From assembly GCF_004344915.1 (NCBI RefSeq), contig NZ_SKFG01000003.1, positions 167,153 through 231,152 on the forward strand: 64,000 nucleotides of DNA, written 5' to 3'. The translations under genes were made by a program, and so were the position numbers. How positions within the stretch are numbered: the stretch's first letter is position 1; each line of letters opens with the position of its first letter. Below are positions 33,483 through 42,656 of this stretch, piece after piece. The notes beneath the pieces were generated by a model. That model was not told where the DNA came from and did not search any database. It saw nothing but the letters and a program-made list of their open reading frames with translations. Source of the DNA: Paenibacillus albiflavus (GTDB lineage Bacteria; Bacillota; Bacilli; Paenibacillales; NBRC-103111).

Positions 33483-34679
33483 ATGAGCTCGATGAGCGCT
33501 AAAAATGACTCACCTATTTTTATTTTTAATGAACATGAAGCTCGGTATCGATTCTACGACGATCATCCCTTTAATCAGAAAAGACTGCTGTTAACCGTCG
33601 AGCTCTTGCGACAGATCGATGCACTTAATACCGCTTCAATCCTGAATCCTCGATTTGCTGAGGACCACGAGCTTCTGATGGTACATAGCAAAGATTATGT
33701 GGAAGCAGTCAAGCAGCTTAGCTGCACAAGTCCAACTGATGAATCGATACGCAGTGCTGGCCGTTATGGTCTGGATACAGAGGATACGCCATATTTTGAG
33801 GGCATGCATGAAGCAGCTTCTATGATTGTAGGTGGTTCGATTCAAGCTGCTGAGCTTGTCATGTCTGGACAGCATCCCCATGCACTTCATCTAGGGGGTG
33901 GGCTACATCATGCTCTGCGTGATAAGGGAGCAGGCTTCTGCGTCTATAACGATGCTTCAGCAGCCATCTCTTATATCAAAAATAAATACCACTGTAAAGT
34001 ACTCTACATTGATACAGATGTTCATCACGGGGATGGCGTTCAGTGGGAGTTCTATGCCGACAGTGAGGTCTGTACACTTTCCATTCATGAAACTGGAAAG
34101 TATCTGTTTCCTGGAACAGGCGGAATCGGTGAACGCGGTTCAGGCGATGCCTTTGGAAAAAGTGTGAATATTCCGATTGAACCGTATACGGAAGATGAAT
34201 CCTGGATGGAATGCTTTGAAGATGCACTCGATGCCGTCGTTAAGCAGTTCAGGCCTGATGTCATCGTCTCACAGCATGGATGTGATGCACACGCGTTCGA
34301 TCCCCTTGCACATATTCACTGTTCAATGGATATCTACCGCAAAATGCCAGCGCTCATTCATCAATATGCCCACGAATACTGTGACGGTAAATGGATCGCT
34401 CTAGGCGGAGGCGGTTATGATATATGGCGAGTTGTTCCTAGAGCTTGGAGCCTGCTCTGGCTGGAAATGAATGATCATCTTCTCGTTGCTGAACTCAGTA
34501 AGAACCCAGAACTTCCGCTGCCTGTGGACTGGCATAACAAGCATGCCAAGGATAGTGTATGGCCACTGCCAACAACATGGCTCGATCCCCTATATAAATG
34601 GGAGCCAATGCCACGCAGAACGATCATTTCTGAGAAGAATCGCGAAATGAAGAATCTAGCACTTATGTATTTAAAATAA
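33483..34679 (+). CDS. acuC: Acetoin utilisation protein AcuC, class I-type deacetylase
   Basis: 398 aa zinc deacetylase of the arginase/HDAC fold that reactivates AcsA. Metal and active-site blocks: 'HLGGGLHHALRDKGAGFCVY', 'YIDTDVHHGDGVQWEFY', 'QHGCDAHAFDPLAH' and 'ALGGGGYDIWRVVPRAW'. Start ATG at 33483 with GAGG 6 nt upstream; a second ATG lies at 33492. Probably one transcript with acuA. Confidence 0.94.
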   Translation: MSSMSAKNDSPIFIFNEHEARYRFYDDHPFNQKRLLLTVELLRQIDALNTASILNPRFAEDHELLMVHSKDYVEAVKQLSCTSPTDESIRSAGRYGLDTEDTPYFEGMHEAASMIVGGSIQAAELVMSGQHPHALHLGGGLHHALRDKGAGFCVYNDASAAISYIKNKYHCKVLYIDTDVHHGDGVQWEFYADSEVCTLSIHETGKYLFPGTGGIGERGSGDAFGKSVNIPIEPYTEDESWMECFEDALDAVVKQFRPDVIVSQHGCDAHAFDPLAHIHCSMDIYRKMPALIHQYAHEYCDGKWIALGGGGYDIWRVVPRAWSLLWLEMNDHLLVAELSKNPELPLPVDWHNKHAKDSVWPLPTTWLDPLYKWEPMPRRTIISEKNREMKNLALMYLK

Positions 34680-34681
34680 AA

Positions 34682-34712
34682 TGAGGCTGCTCAATTGAGC
34701 AGCCTTTACTTA
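34682..34712. terminator. Bidirectional terminator between acuC and ABC exporter genes
   Basis: Perfect 22-nt palindrome centred on AATT (34684-34705, AGGCTGCTCA / TGAGCAGCCT). T-runs are short on both sides. Confidence 0.75.
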
Positions 34713-36473
34713 TTCTTCGTCGGCCTGACCGGTCCACAATAGGCGCATTTCTTCGCAAGTCTCTAATAATTCATCTAACGTTCCCTCTGCCTCTACTGTG
34801 CCATCTTTAAGTACTATAATATGATCTGCATGACGAAGCGCAGCTTTACGATGAGAAACGACGAGATAAGTCGCACGCTTATTATCAAATAATCGATCCC
34901 ATAGCTGCTGCTCTGTCGAAACATCTAACGCGCTTGATAAATCGTCAAATACGAGCAATTCGGCATCACGAACGAACATACGGGCTGCAGCTGTGCGCTG
35001 CATTTGACCACCAGATAGCTTAACGCCCCTTGGACCTATCATCGTGTTCAGACCTTTATCCAGCGCATCCAAATCCTGCTCCATAACAGCCATGTGGATA
35101 GATTCAGCTAATGGCGCGTCCTGTGGAGGCATGCCAAGCAGAATGTTCTCTTTTAATGTATCGCTATATAGTCTTGGCACCTGCGGTGTATACGCGCTTC
35201 GGGGTGAAGTAAAGAAGTTGCTAGGATCACTAACTTCCATGCCATTCCACCGAATGGTACCGCGATCTTTAGGCAATAAACCTAGTAGACTGCGGACAAG
35301 TGTTGTTTTACCTGAGCCAATTCGACCTGTAATCACGGTAAATGAATGTCTTGGAATATGGAGATTAACGCCTTCAATTCCTCGCGTAGTACCTGAATGA
35401 TAGTAAGACAGGTCTTTCACTTCCAAAAGCGATAAATGGTCTTCTGCTTGCTTCACAACTGGTTTAAGCGCTGGTGGCTCCGAGTTTAAATACAAGTCTT
35501 GAGGTTCTACTAGTTTCTGCATAGATGATCCTTGCAGCATCACCCCTAAACGGTCTTTGGAGACACCGCTTTGTTTATACATAGTTAAGAACCGTCCAAA
35601 TCGTTGAATGAAGTCAGTTACCAACGTTAAGTAATAGATAAAAATTGAGAAATCACCAATAGAGAAGCTCCCATCGCGAATCTCTTTCGCAGCTAATAAA
35701 AGCACAAGTCCAATTCCGATATTCGACATATTCGCAAATATTGAACTTAATAACTGTGTGAATAGTTTGTCTTTCAATACGGATTGCCTTCTCTTGTCAT
35801 TCACTTGTTGAAATCGCTCAATAACCCGATCTTCAGCCCCAGCAACCTGTATTGCCTGCACAGAACTGAACATTTCACTGATCGCCTCTGTCACTTTGGC
35901 AGTTGACTCACGGCTTCTAACCCGATATTTATGTAATAGCGTCGTGGAGAACTGGGCAATCATGACGATCACCACTAAAGGTAAGAAGATCATAAGTGTC
36001 AGTTCCACGTTAATTTGCAGCAAAATGACTAAGGCGCCAATGGAGAAGAACAGCATTCCTAGTGCATCTGCAATCCAGCTTGAAGCTTCTTCTATTTGGC
36101 TCACATCGTCCCGAAATTGACTAATCGCCTCTCCCGGCGAACAAGGAATTGCTCTTGCGCCCGGTTGCTTTAAGATATGCTGCAGCAAATTTCTGCGGAG
36201 TAAGGCGCCGATTCGAAATCTAAAGTGCACATCCGTGATGAATCCTGTAAAAATGGCAAGCGCTCGCGCAATGGCAACAGCAAGCAGCAGTACAATCAAT
36301 GTCCAAATGCTGAACTGATATGGCGACGTTCCCGCAATCGTATCGAAGAACTCTTTGGTCACAAGGCCAGGAAGTAAAGGAATCATATAAATAATGCCCC
36401 AAGCGATGACGTTCAAGATCAAGAATACAGGCCGATATAATATGATTTTGCGCATAAACATGAGTGTACTCAT
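34710..36473 (-). CDS. ABC exporter half-transporter, subunit with degenerate Walker B
   Basis: 587 aa: six-helix membrane domain then nucleotide-binding domain. Walker A '[18 protein letters not shown]', signature '[16 protein letters not shown]', Walker B '[12 protein letters not shown]' and H-loop '[13 protein letters not shown]'. The residue after the Walker B aspartate is Asp instead of the catalytic Glu, so its own ATP site is probably weak, while its LSGGQ is canonical. It overlaps the upstream subunit gene by 4 bp (ATGA). Together they resemble asymmetric heterodimeric exporters such as BmrCD or TM287/288. Substrate unknown; multidrug or peptide export are both possible. Confidence 0.88.
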   Translation of the reverse strand: MSTLMFMRKIILYRPVFLILNVIAWGIIYMIPLLPGLVTKEFFDTIAGTSPYQFSIWTLIVLLLAVAIARALAIFTGFITDVHFRFRIGALLRRNLLQHILKQPGARAIPCSPGEAISQFRDDVSQIEEASSWIADALGMLFFSIGALVILLQINVELTLMIFLPLVVIVMIAQFSTTLLHKYRVRSRESTAKVTEAISEMFSSVQAIQVAGAEDRVIERFQQVNDKRRQSVLKDKLFTQLLSSIFANMSNIGIGLVLLLAAKEIRDGSFSIGDFSIFIYYLTLVTDFIQRFGRFLTMYKQSGVSKDRLGVMLQGSSMQKLVEPQDLYLNSEPPALKPVVKQAEDHLSLLEVKDLSYYHSGTTRGIEGVNLHIPRHSFTVITGRIGSGKTTLVRSLLGLLPKDRGTIRWNGMEVSDPSNFFTSPRSAYTPQVPRLYSDTLKENILLGMPPQDAPLAESIHMAVMEQDLDALDKGLNTMIGPRGVKLSGGQMQRTAAARMFVRDAELLVFDDLSSALDVSTEQQLWDRLFDNKRATYLVVSHRKAALRHADHIIVLKDGTVEAEGTLDELLETCEEMRLLWTGQADEE

Positions 36474-38224
36474 ACCGCAACCTCCTCCATTCCGACTCTA
36501 CGCATTTGTGTAAATCGAGACTGTGGATCCGCAATTAATTGCGTCCTCTCACCCTGCTCCACAATATGTCCATCTTCCAGAATTAGCAGTTGATCCACAC
36601 GCTCTATCGTCGCTAAACGGTGGGCAATGATGATGCAAGTTCGACCTGAAAGCAGTTTGTCGATTGCACTCTCAATCTTGTGTTCCGTAGCCGGATCAAG
36701 TCTGGAGGAAGCCTCATCCAGAATCACAATGCCTGGATTAGTCAAGAAGACCCGAGCGAATGCGAGCAATTGCGCTTCTCCTGCTGATAAGCCATTGCCA
36801 TTGCTTTCAAGCATCGTATCGAGACCATTCGGCTGACCAGATAACCAATCGCCAAGCTCAATGTCGTCCAAAATCGCAATGATCTGCTCATCCATGATCG
36901 AATCATCATAGAATGTCAGATTATCTCGGATTGTACCTTGAAACAATTCAATTTGTTGGGTAACAAATCCGACTCGTTTGCGTAAATCTTGCAGCTTTAG
37001 CTGACGAATATCTTGATGATCAATAAAAATCGTACCTGAGCGTGTATCATAAAATCTGAGCAATAATCGAGATAAAGTAGATTTGCCGCTTCCCGTTCGG
37101 CCGAGAATTCCTAGTGACTTACCAGCCTTGAGCTCAAAATGAATATCTTGTAAAGTCGTTAGATGATCTTCATAACCGAAGTCAACATGATCGAATCGAA
37201 TTGACAGGGGTCCTTCCTGACGAAGACTCTCCGTTCCATCTTGAATCTGAGATTCAATCTCCAGCAGTTCCTTGACTCTCCCTATGCTCGCCTCTGCTCG
37301 CTGCAAATCTTGCAGCTGCATCCGAATGTTCTCAATCGGACTTGCAAGCAGCTCCGTATAATACACAATAATAAATACCGTTCCAATCGATATACTGCCT
37401 TTGCCCCACATAAAACTGCTGAACGCAAAAGCAGCTCCCATCCCAATCGCAAATACAACGACAGAGGTTGCCCATACAGAGGCAAATCCGAGAAAGGACC
37501 GGAGCTGGGCAGGCAACCAGCGTCTATTAATCGAATAGAAGCGGTTCATCACGAACTGGCTTGCTCCATTTGCACGCGTATCCTCCGTACCTTCCAGATG
37601 CTCTCCTATAAAACCATAGAACTCTGCTGATATCGCACGCGTCTTCGCGATGTAAGGTATTGCGAATTTTCGAACAAATTGGATAACCCATAAAGCAAAT
37701 ACGACGAAAAGGATCATCGTCAAACCGACTTGCCAGCCCTCAATCGCTAACATCGTGATAATACCAATAATTAGAAAAATATTGCTAAGCAGTACGACGA
37801 CAAAGCTCGAAAAAAAGTTAGAAAGCGCATTAATATCACCATCAACACGTTCGATCAACGTACCGGAAGAATAATTACGATGAAACGTCATATCAAGCTT
37901 CAAGCAATGGGAAGCTAATTTACTGCGCAATTGATTCGTTGCAATCCAGCCTACATTCTCCCCAATATAAGTCGCAGCTACGACAATTGCCTGATGCGAC
38001 ACGGATACCCCGATAAATAGCGCTGCCGCGTACCAGAGGTTCATAAGATCAGATTGTGTTGTTGCAGCATCAATAAAATAACGAATGATTTGTGGATTTA
38101 CTAACTGGGCACCTATTGAAGTCAGCAATAGTAGCAAAAGTATACTAAGCTTCACCCATTGCGGACGCAAATACTGGTTTAACATCTCCAAATACTGCGC
38201 CAAAGGGAAACGAAACTTGGTCAT
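36470..38224 (-). CDS. ABC exporter half-transporter, subunit with catalytic Walker B and altered signature
   Basis: 584 aa: six membrane segments then nucleotide-binding domain. Walker A '[19 protein letters not shown]', Walker B '[14 protein letters not shown]' with the normal Glu, H-loop 'IIIAHRLAT'. The ABC signature is '[12 protein letters not shown]' (LSAGE for LSGGQ). Paired with the downstream subunit, this gives one competent site (this Walker A/B with the partner's LSGGQ) and one degenerate site, exactly the arrangement of known asymmetric exporters. AGGAGGAGG precedes the ATG. Repeat copy B lies 51 bp upstream. Confidence 0.88.
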   Translation of the reverse strand: MTKFRFPLAQYLEMLNQYLRPQWVKLSILLLLLLTSIGAQLVNPQIIRYFIDAATTQSDLMNLWYAAALFIGVSVSHQAIVVAATYIGENVGWIATNQLRSKLASHCLKLDMTFHRNYSSGTLIERVDGDINALSNFFSSFVVVLLSNIFLIIGIITMLAIEGWQVGLTMILFVVFALWVIQFVRKFAIPYIAKTRAISAEFYGFIGEHLEGTEDTRANGASQFVMNRFYSINRRWLPAQLRSFLGFASVWATSVVVFAIGMGAAFAFSSFMWGKGSISIGTVFIIVYYTELLASPIENIRMQLQDLQRAEASIGRVKELLEIESQIQDGTESLRQEGPLSIRFDHVDFGYEDHLTTLQDIHFELKAGKSLGILGRTGSGKSTLSRLLLRFYDTRSGTIFIDHQDIRQLKLQDLRKRVGFVTQQIELFQGTIRDNLTFYDDSIMDEQIIAILDDIELGDWLSGQPNGLDTMLESNGNGLSAGEAQLLAFARVFLTNPGIVILDEASSRLDPATEHKIESAIDKLLSGRTCIIIAHRLATIERVDQLLILEDGHIVEQGERTQLIADPQSRFTQMRRVGMEEVAV

Positions 38225-38275
38225 ATAGAACCTCCTCCTTTGTATGAATATTCCGATTTGTCTGCTTACTAGGTC

Positions 38276-38376
38276 AAGAAGAAACGGTTTCGCCGTCCTA
38301 AAAGGCGGGTGCGTTTCTTAAGGTATTACTTAAAATCTATGACACGAATGTTATAAATTCTATAATACCAAAAAAA
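38276..38376 (-). repeat. Post-terminator repeat, full copy B
   Basis: About 100 nt, nearly identical to copy A. First hairpin AAGAAACG (38279-38286) / CGTTTCTT (38312-38319) around CGCCGTCC and AGGCGGG; second hairpin with GGTATTA and TAATACC ends and ATAAATTCT near the right end. Promoter-like ATGACA (38339-38344), 16 nt, TATAAT (38361-38366). It starts directly after the T-tract of the mtnN terminator on the minus strand. Confidence 0.88.
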
Positions 38377-38405
38377 CGAAGTAAGCCCGTAAGGGGCTAC
38401 TTCGC
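38370..38405 (-). terminator. Intrinsic terminator after mtnN
   Basis: Stem CGAAGTAAGCCC (38377-38388) / GGGCTACTTCG (38394-38404), then TTTTTTT on the minus strand, leading into repeat copy B. Confidence 0.9.
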
Positions 38406-38468
38406 TAAGATGACTGAATGTAAGGTTATTCTAAGATATAATATTATCGGTTCCAATTGCAAGCATTT

Positions 38469-39173
38469 TTAAATAGCTTGAACCATGTCTTCGACGATTG
38501 AGTACGAGTTTTGTGCCGCAAGCTTAGTGAATTCTGCATAGGATACATCCGCAGATCCATCCGCTTTGTCTGACATGGAACGAATCACTACATATGGAAT
38601 TTGATGCATAGCGCACACTTGTGCGACAGCGGAACCTTCCATTTCAACACATGCTCCTTCAAGATCCTGTCTTAGCATGCGAACGACATCTGGACTTGCA
38701 ATGAACTGATCGCCTGACAGTACACGGCCTAGAACGGCTCTACCTGAAAAAAGCTTATCACAGGAAGCTTTGGCTAATTTAACAAGATCAGCATCTGCTG
38801 CAAAAATGGAATTTTCTTGATAAGGAATAATTCCGCGCTTAAATCCAAGCGGAGTTACATCCATATCATGCTGCATGCATTCGGTTGATACGACAATATC
38901 GCCAATTTCAAGTGCTGGATCAAGTGCACCAGCTACACCTGTGAATAGAACAGCATCTACGCCAAAAGTTTCGATTAATTGTTGTGTACATACAGCTGCG
39001 TTCACTTTACCTACACCTGTCATACAAACAACTACCTGTTTATTACGAAACGTTCCTTCACGGTATAAGATACCTGCTTTAGTCGATTCTGTCACATGAT
39101 CCATCTGACTGATGATCATTTCAACTTCTTCTTTCATAGCTCCAATTAATGCTAGTTTATTAATCTGCTTCAC
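38469..39173 (-). CDS. mtnN: 5'-methylthioadenosine/S-adenosylhomocysteine nucleosidase
   Basis: 234 aa. Cleaves MTA and SAH, feeding methionine salvage and the activated methyl cycle. Family blocks: 'LALIGAMKEEVEMI', 'VCMTGVGKVNAAVCTQ', 'LFTGVAGALDPALEIGDIVV', 'CVEMEGSAVAQVC' and catalytic 'RSMSDKADG'. GTG start at 39173 with GAGGAGG about 10 nt upstream. Monocistronic with a strong terminator. It complements yitJ at the left of the window in homocysteine recycling. Confidence 0.95.
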   Translation of the reverse strand: MKQINKLALIGAMKEEVEMIISQMDHVTESTKAGILYREGTFRNKQVVVCMTGVGKVNAAVCTQQLIETFGVDAVLFTGVAGALDPALEIGDIVVSTECMQHDMDVTPLGFKRGIIPYQENSIFAADADLVKLAKASCDKLFSGRAVLGRVLSGDQFIASPDVVRMLRQDLEGACVEMEGSAVAQVCAMHQIPYVVIRSMSDKADGSADVSYAEFTKLAAQNSYSIVEDMVQAI

Positions 39174-39244
39174 TTGCTGCTTCCTCCTCAGTTACACCTA
39201 TCGAAACGCAATCCAGCTTGTTCTTCCAAACGAGGCGATTATAA

Positions 39245-39274
39245 AATAAAAAAAGCGGCTCAAACTTGAGCCAC
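39245..39274 (-). terminator. Intrinsic terminator of ccpA containing the ccpA stop codon
   Basis: Stem GGCTCAA (39257-39263) / TTGAGCC (39266-39272) followed by TTTTTTTATTTT on the minus strand. The stop codon TGA (39260-39262) and the last codons of ccpA are inside the stem. Confidence 0.85.
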
Positions 39275-40264
39275 TGAATTACGTTTAATGACATCATGTG
39301 GTAGTAAGATTTGTGTCTGGTCAATTTGTTCTTTATTCATAAGTTTCGTTAACAATCTCATAGATACAGCCCCAATATCATACATTGGCTGAGCAACAGT
39401 TGTCAATTGAGGTCTGACCATCGATGCCATTCTAATGTTATCAATCGAAATGACAGATATATCTTCTGGCACTCGCAAGCCGTGATCCTGTATCGTATGA
39501 ATAGCTCCAATCGCCATTTCATCCGTTGCTGCGAATACTGCTGTAGGACGCTCAGGCTGCTCCAAGAAATAGCCCATAGCCTCCATGCCGGATTCATATC
39601 GATAGTTACCGATGCGAACATCTTGCTCATCAAGGGTTAAACCTGCATCTTCCAGCGCTCGTTTATAACCTTGATATCTTGCATATCCGGTAGCCGGATC
39701 TTTAAGAGTTACGGATATCATTGCAATCTTCTTATGACCTTGGTCGATTAGCAGCTTAACAGCATCATAAGCAGCCTGTTCATGGTCGATTGTAACGGAA
39801 GGAATTAGCTTACCTTCATCCGTCGTACCACATAATACGACAGGAACAGATGATGTGCGGAATGCATCCAAATGCTCATCCGTAATTACACCACCCATGA
39901 ATAATAGCCCATCCACTTGCTTCTCAAGCAGTGTATTGATGACTCGAATTTCTTTATCTTTCTTCTTATCTGCATTACTTAAAATGATATTGTAATGATA
40001 CATATTCGCAATATCTTCAATACCACGTGCTACTTCCGCTACAATGGAATCGGAAATGTCAGGAATAACAACACCAACAGTAGTGGTTTTCTTGGAAGCA
40101 AGACCTCTTGCTACAGCATTAGGACGGTATCCTAAACGCTCGATCGCTTCAAAAACTTTCTTACGTGTCTGTGGCTTGACATTCGGATTATTATTAACAA
40201 CCCTTGATACGGTTGCCATTGAAACACCAGCTTCACGTGCTACATCATATATAGTTACAGTCAT
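39260..40264 (-). CDS. ccpA: Catabolite control protein A
   Basis: 334-aa LacI-family regulator. The DNA-binding helix-turn-helix '[20 protein letters not shown]' and hinge '[17 protein letters not shown]' are followed by a periplasmic-binding-like core with '[20 protein letters not shown]'. The high match to CcpA throughout argues against a sugar-specific LacI regulator. With HPr-Ser-P it binds cre sites; a cre-like site precedes acsA in this window. GGAGAG lies 7 nt before the ATG. The terminator is built from its final codons. Confidence 0.92.
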   Translation of the reverse strand: MTVTIYDVAREAGVSMATVSRVVNNNPNVKPQTRKKVFEAIERLGYRPNAVARGLASKKTTTVGVVIPDISDSIVAEVARGIEDIANMYHYNIILSNADKKKDKEIRVINTLLEKQVDGLLFMGGVITDEHLDAFRTSSVPVVLCGTTDEGKLIPSVTIDHEQAAYDAVKLLIDQGHKKIAMISVTLKDPATGYARYQGYKRALEDAGLTLDEQDVRIGNYRYESGMEAMGYFLEQPERPTAVFAATDEMAIGAIHTIQDHGLRVPEDISVISIDNIRMASMVRPQLTTVAQPMYDIGAVSMRLLTKLMNKEQIDQTQILLPHDVIKRNSVAQV

Positions 40265-40360
40265 GGCTTTCTCTCCATCTTTTCATATTAATTATTATCG
40301 TTAATCGTTACATACACTATTTGGTTTATGATACGACAAATGACAACATTTCGCAATTAT

Positions 40361-40783
40361 TTAGGAAACCGCGGTGTCATATTGCGACTTTAACGTATTT
40401 AATTGGAGCAAACGTTTATAAATATCGTCTGTCCAAATTTGATCGGATAAGGATTTAGCTAAAATATATGTATCAAGCAATTCATTGATTCTTTCTTCAA
40501 TTAGCTCTGGAATGGAGCGATCAGGGTCCGCTGATTCTAACATCTGTTTATAAAAATAAGAGACTTCCGAGAATTCTTCCATATGTACAATAATTTTCTC
40601 TTCTGTTTGTTCATGCTTCTCAATCAATTTCTTCAAGTCTAATTTAACAGCAGAATGTATTTCGTTACTGCCGCATTCGTTGCAAGCATATATGGGTACG
40701 CCTTCAATGGTTACGAGATTGTGATAGATCACGGTGCTAAGCTGAACCATAACTGTATTACCGCAGCTGCATAACTTCTCCAT
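40361..40783 (-). CDS. Zinc-ribbon protein (YgiT/YokU-type N-terminus)
   Basis: 140 aa. The N-terminus has paired cysteines 'LCSCGN' (C5, C7) and 'YACNECGSNEIHS', typical of a small YgiT-like zinc ribbon. The rest is helical and acidic with no recognised domain. YgiT proteins can be MqsA-like antitoxins, but no MqsR-like toxin is adjacent and no HTH is seen, so function is left open. GAGGTGAAGG precedes the ATG. Similar proteins are often annotated YokU-like in Bacilli. Confidence 0.7.
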   Translation of the reverse strand: MEKLCSCGNTVMVQLSTVIYHNLVTIEGVPIYACNECGSNEIHSAVKLDLKKLIEKHEQTEEKIIVHMEEFSEVSYFYKQMLESADPDRSIPELIEERINELLDTYILAKSLSDQIWTDDIYKRLLQLNTLKSQYDTAVS

Positions 40784-40890
40784 CGTTAGCCTTCACCTCA
40801 ATTCCCAGAAAGCATTTACTCTTAATAGCAGGTCCACGTATTAAATTCGACTTGAAATTGCAATCTCCTGCCTTGCTTTTCAGAACACAA

Positions 40891-40921
40891 AATAAAAAAC
40901 TGTCAGCATTATACTGACAGT
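40891..40921 (-). terminator. Intrinsic terminator of ptsI overlapping its stop codon
   Basis: 8-bp stem ACTGTCAG (40899-40906) / CTGACAGT (40914-40921), loop of 7 nt, then TTTTTTATTTT. The ptsI stop (40909-40911) is in the loop and the final Leu-Ser-Val codons are in the stem. Confidence 0.88.
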
Positions 40922-42639
40922 CTATCTCTTCTTGTTTCTTGCAAAATCGCCTTGATTTCCTCACTCGTTGTACACTCCATTATTTTAGCTAACAGCTGCT
41001 TGCAAGCTTCCATGTCACTGACTAAGAGCTGCTGCTTGACATGCAGGATCGATTGGACGGATACGCTAAGCTGTGTGATGCCAAGTCCGAGCCATATTGG
41101 AAGTGCATTCGGATCTCCCGCTAGCTCTCCGCATACCGATACGGATATGCCTGCACGCTGTGCTGAATCGACAATATGCTTCAATAAACGCATGACAGCC
41201 GGATGATACGGCTCATATAAATGCGCAACTTTCTCATTCATTCTGTCCACGGCTAGAATATATTGAACCAAATCATTCGTACCGATCGAGAAGAAGTCCA
41301 CTTCTTTGGCAAGTAGATCGGCAATTAAAGCGGCGGAAGGCACCTCTATCATAATCCCAACCTCAATATGATGAAGATACGGAATTCCTGCTGCCTCAAG
41401 CTCAGCTTTAGCCTCTTCTAATAATTCATTCGCTCTTCGCAATTCCAGTACGGATGAAATCATTGGATACATCAGCTTCACTTTGCCAAAAATGCCCGCT
41501 CGTAGAATAGCTCTAAGCTGTGTTCGGAATAAATCCTTCATATCCAGCGATATGCGAATGGCTCGATAGCCGAGAGCAGGATTCTCCTCATCATCCAGTT
41601 GGTAATAATCCAGCTGCTTATCTCCACCAATATCTAAAGTACGGATAACGAGCGAATTTCCACCAACTTGTTCAGCAGCTTGCTTATAAACTTGGAATTG
41701 TTCTTCTTCGCTAGGCAATGTTTCACGATCCATGAACAGCACTTCAGTTCGAAATAATCCGACACCAGAAGCACCATACTTGATCGCATCCTTCGTTTCA
41801 AATACCGTGTTGATATTTGCTGCCAGCTGAACCTCATGTCCATCCTTCGTTACGGATGGCAAGTGAGCCAAGGTTTGCAAGTGCTCACGCAGCTTCAGCA
41901 GATTCTGTTTCTTCTCCTGATACTTACGGATGGTTTCTTCATCCGGATTCACATACACACTGCCTTCCTCACCATCGATGATGAGAAAATCACCTGTATG
42001 AATTGGCCTGATCAATTTGCCTTCCAGACCTAGAACATAGGGAATCGAGAGTGCCCTTGACATGATGGAAACATGTGAATTCATACCGCCGAGCATCGTG
42101 ACAATGCCAAGTACCTGATTCGGATCTAAGCGTCCCATCTGTGAAGGAGTCAGTTCCTTCGTAACTAGAATATGAAGCTCGTCAGTTAAGGGCTCTGCTG
42201 GCTCTACATCACCAAGCAAATGCTTGAGCAAGCGATTCCCAACATCCTTAATATCAACTGCACGCTCTTTCATATATTCGTCATCAATCAAGTCGAACAT
42301 TTGGACGAATTTATCAATAACTTCTTTTACAGCTACTTCTGCAGCTTTATATTGACGCTGTATAACTGCTTCTACTTCACTCATAAACACAGGGTCTTCA
42401 AGAATTGCAAGGTGCGCATCAAAAATATGTGAAGACTCTTTGCCTACAACTTCAACGATATCGTTCTTAATATGCTCCAGCTCATCCTTGGAAGAACGTA
42501 TCCCGTTGTATAGACGTTCAAATTCCTTGGCTAAATCTGTTACATTGATCATCTCTTCTGGAAAATCCCACTCCCATGTAGGTATCACGAATGCTTTACC
42601 CATGGCAATGCCTGATGAGGCTCCTATCCCTTTGATCAT
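40909..42639 (-). CDS. ptsI: Phosphoenolpyruvate-protein phosphotransferase (PTS enzyme I)
   Basis: 576 aa. Transfers phosphate from PEP to HPr. The active-site histidine is H189 in 'GGMNSHVSIMSRAL'; the PEP-binding domain shows 'GASGVGLFRTEVLFM', 'FSIGTNDLVQYILAVDR' and 'VCGELAGDP'. GGGGGAATAA precedes the ATG. It lies 17 bp after the EIICBA gene in one operon. No ptsH lies between them, in contrast to the common ptsGHI order. Confidence 0.95.
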   Translation of the reverse strand: MIKGIGASSGIAMGKAFVIPTWEWDFPEEMINVTDLAKEFERLYNGIRSSKDELEHIKNDIVEVVGKESSHIFDAHLAILEDPVFMSEVEAVIQRQYKAAEVAVKEVIDKFVQMFDLIDDEYMKERAVDIKDVGNRLLKHLLGDVEPAEPLTDELHILVTKELTPSQMGRLDPNQVLGIVTMLGGMNSHVSIMSRALSIPYVLGLEGKLIRPIHTGDFLIIDGEEGSVYVNPDEETIRKYQEKKQNLLKLREHLQTLAHLPSVTKDGHEVQLAANINTVFETKDAIKYGASGVGLFRTEVLFMDRETLPSEEEQFQVYKQAAEQVGGNSLVIRTLDIGGDKQLDYYQLDDEENPALGYRAIRISLDMKDLFRTQLRAILRAGIFGKVKLMYPMISSVLELRRANELLEEAKAELEAAGIPYLHHIEVGIMIEVPSAALIADLLAKEVDFFSIGTNDLVQYILAVDRMNEKVAHLYEPYHPAVMRLLKHIVDSAQRAGISVSVCGELAGDPNALPIWLGLGITQLSVSVQSILHVKQQLLVSDMEACKQLLAKIMECTTSEEIKAILQETRRDRLSV

Positions 42640-42656
42640 CAGTTATTCCCCCTGAT

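Noticed and set aside
40361..40783. MqsA-like antitoxin
   Set aside because: The zinc ribbon fits, but there is no helix-turn-helix and no MqsR-like toxin next to it.
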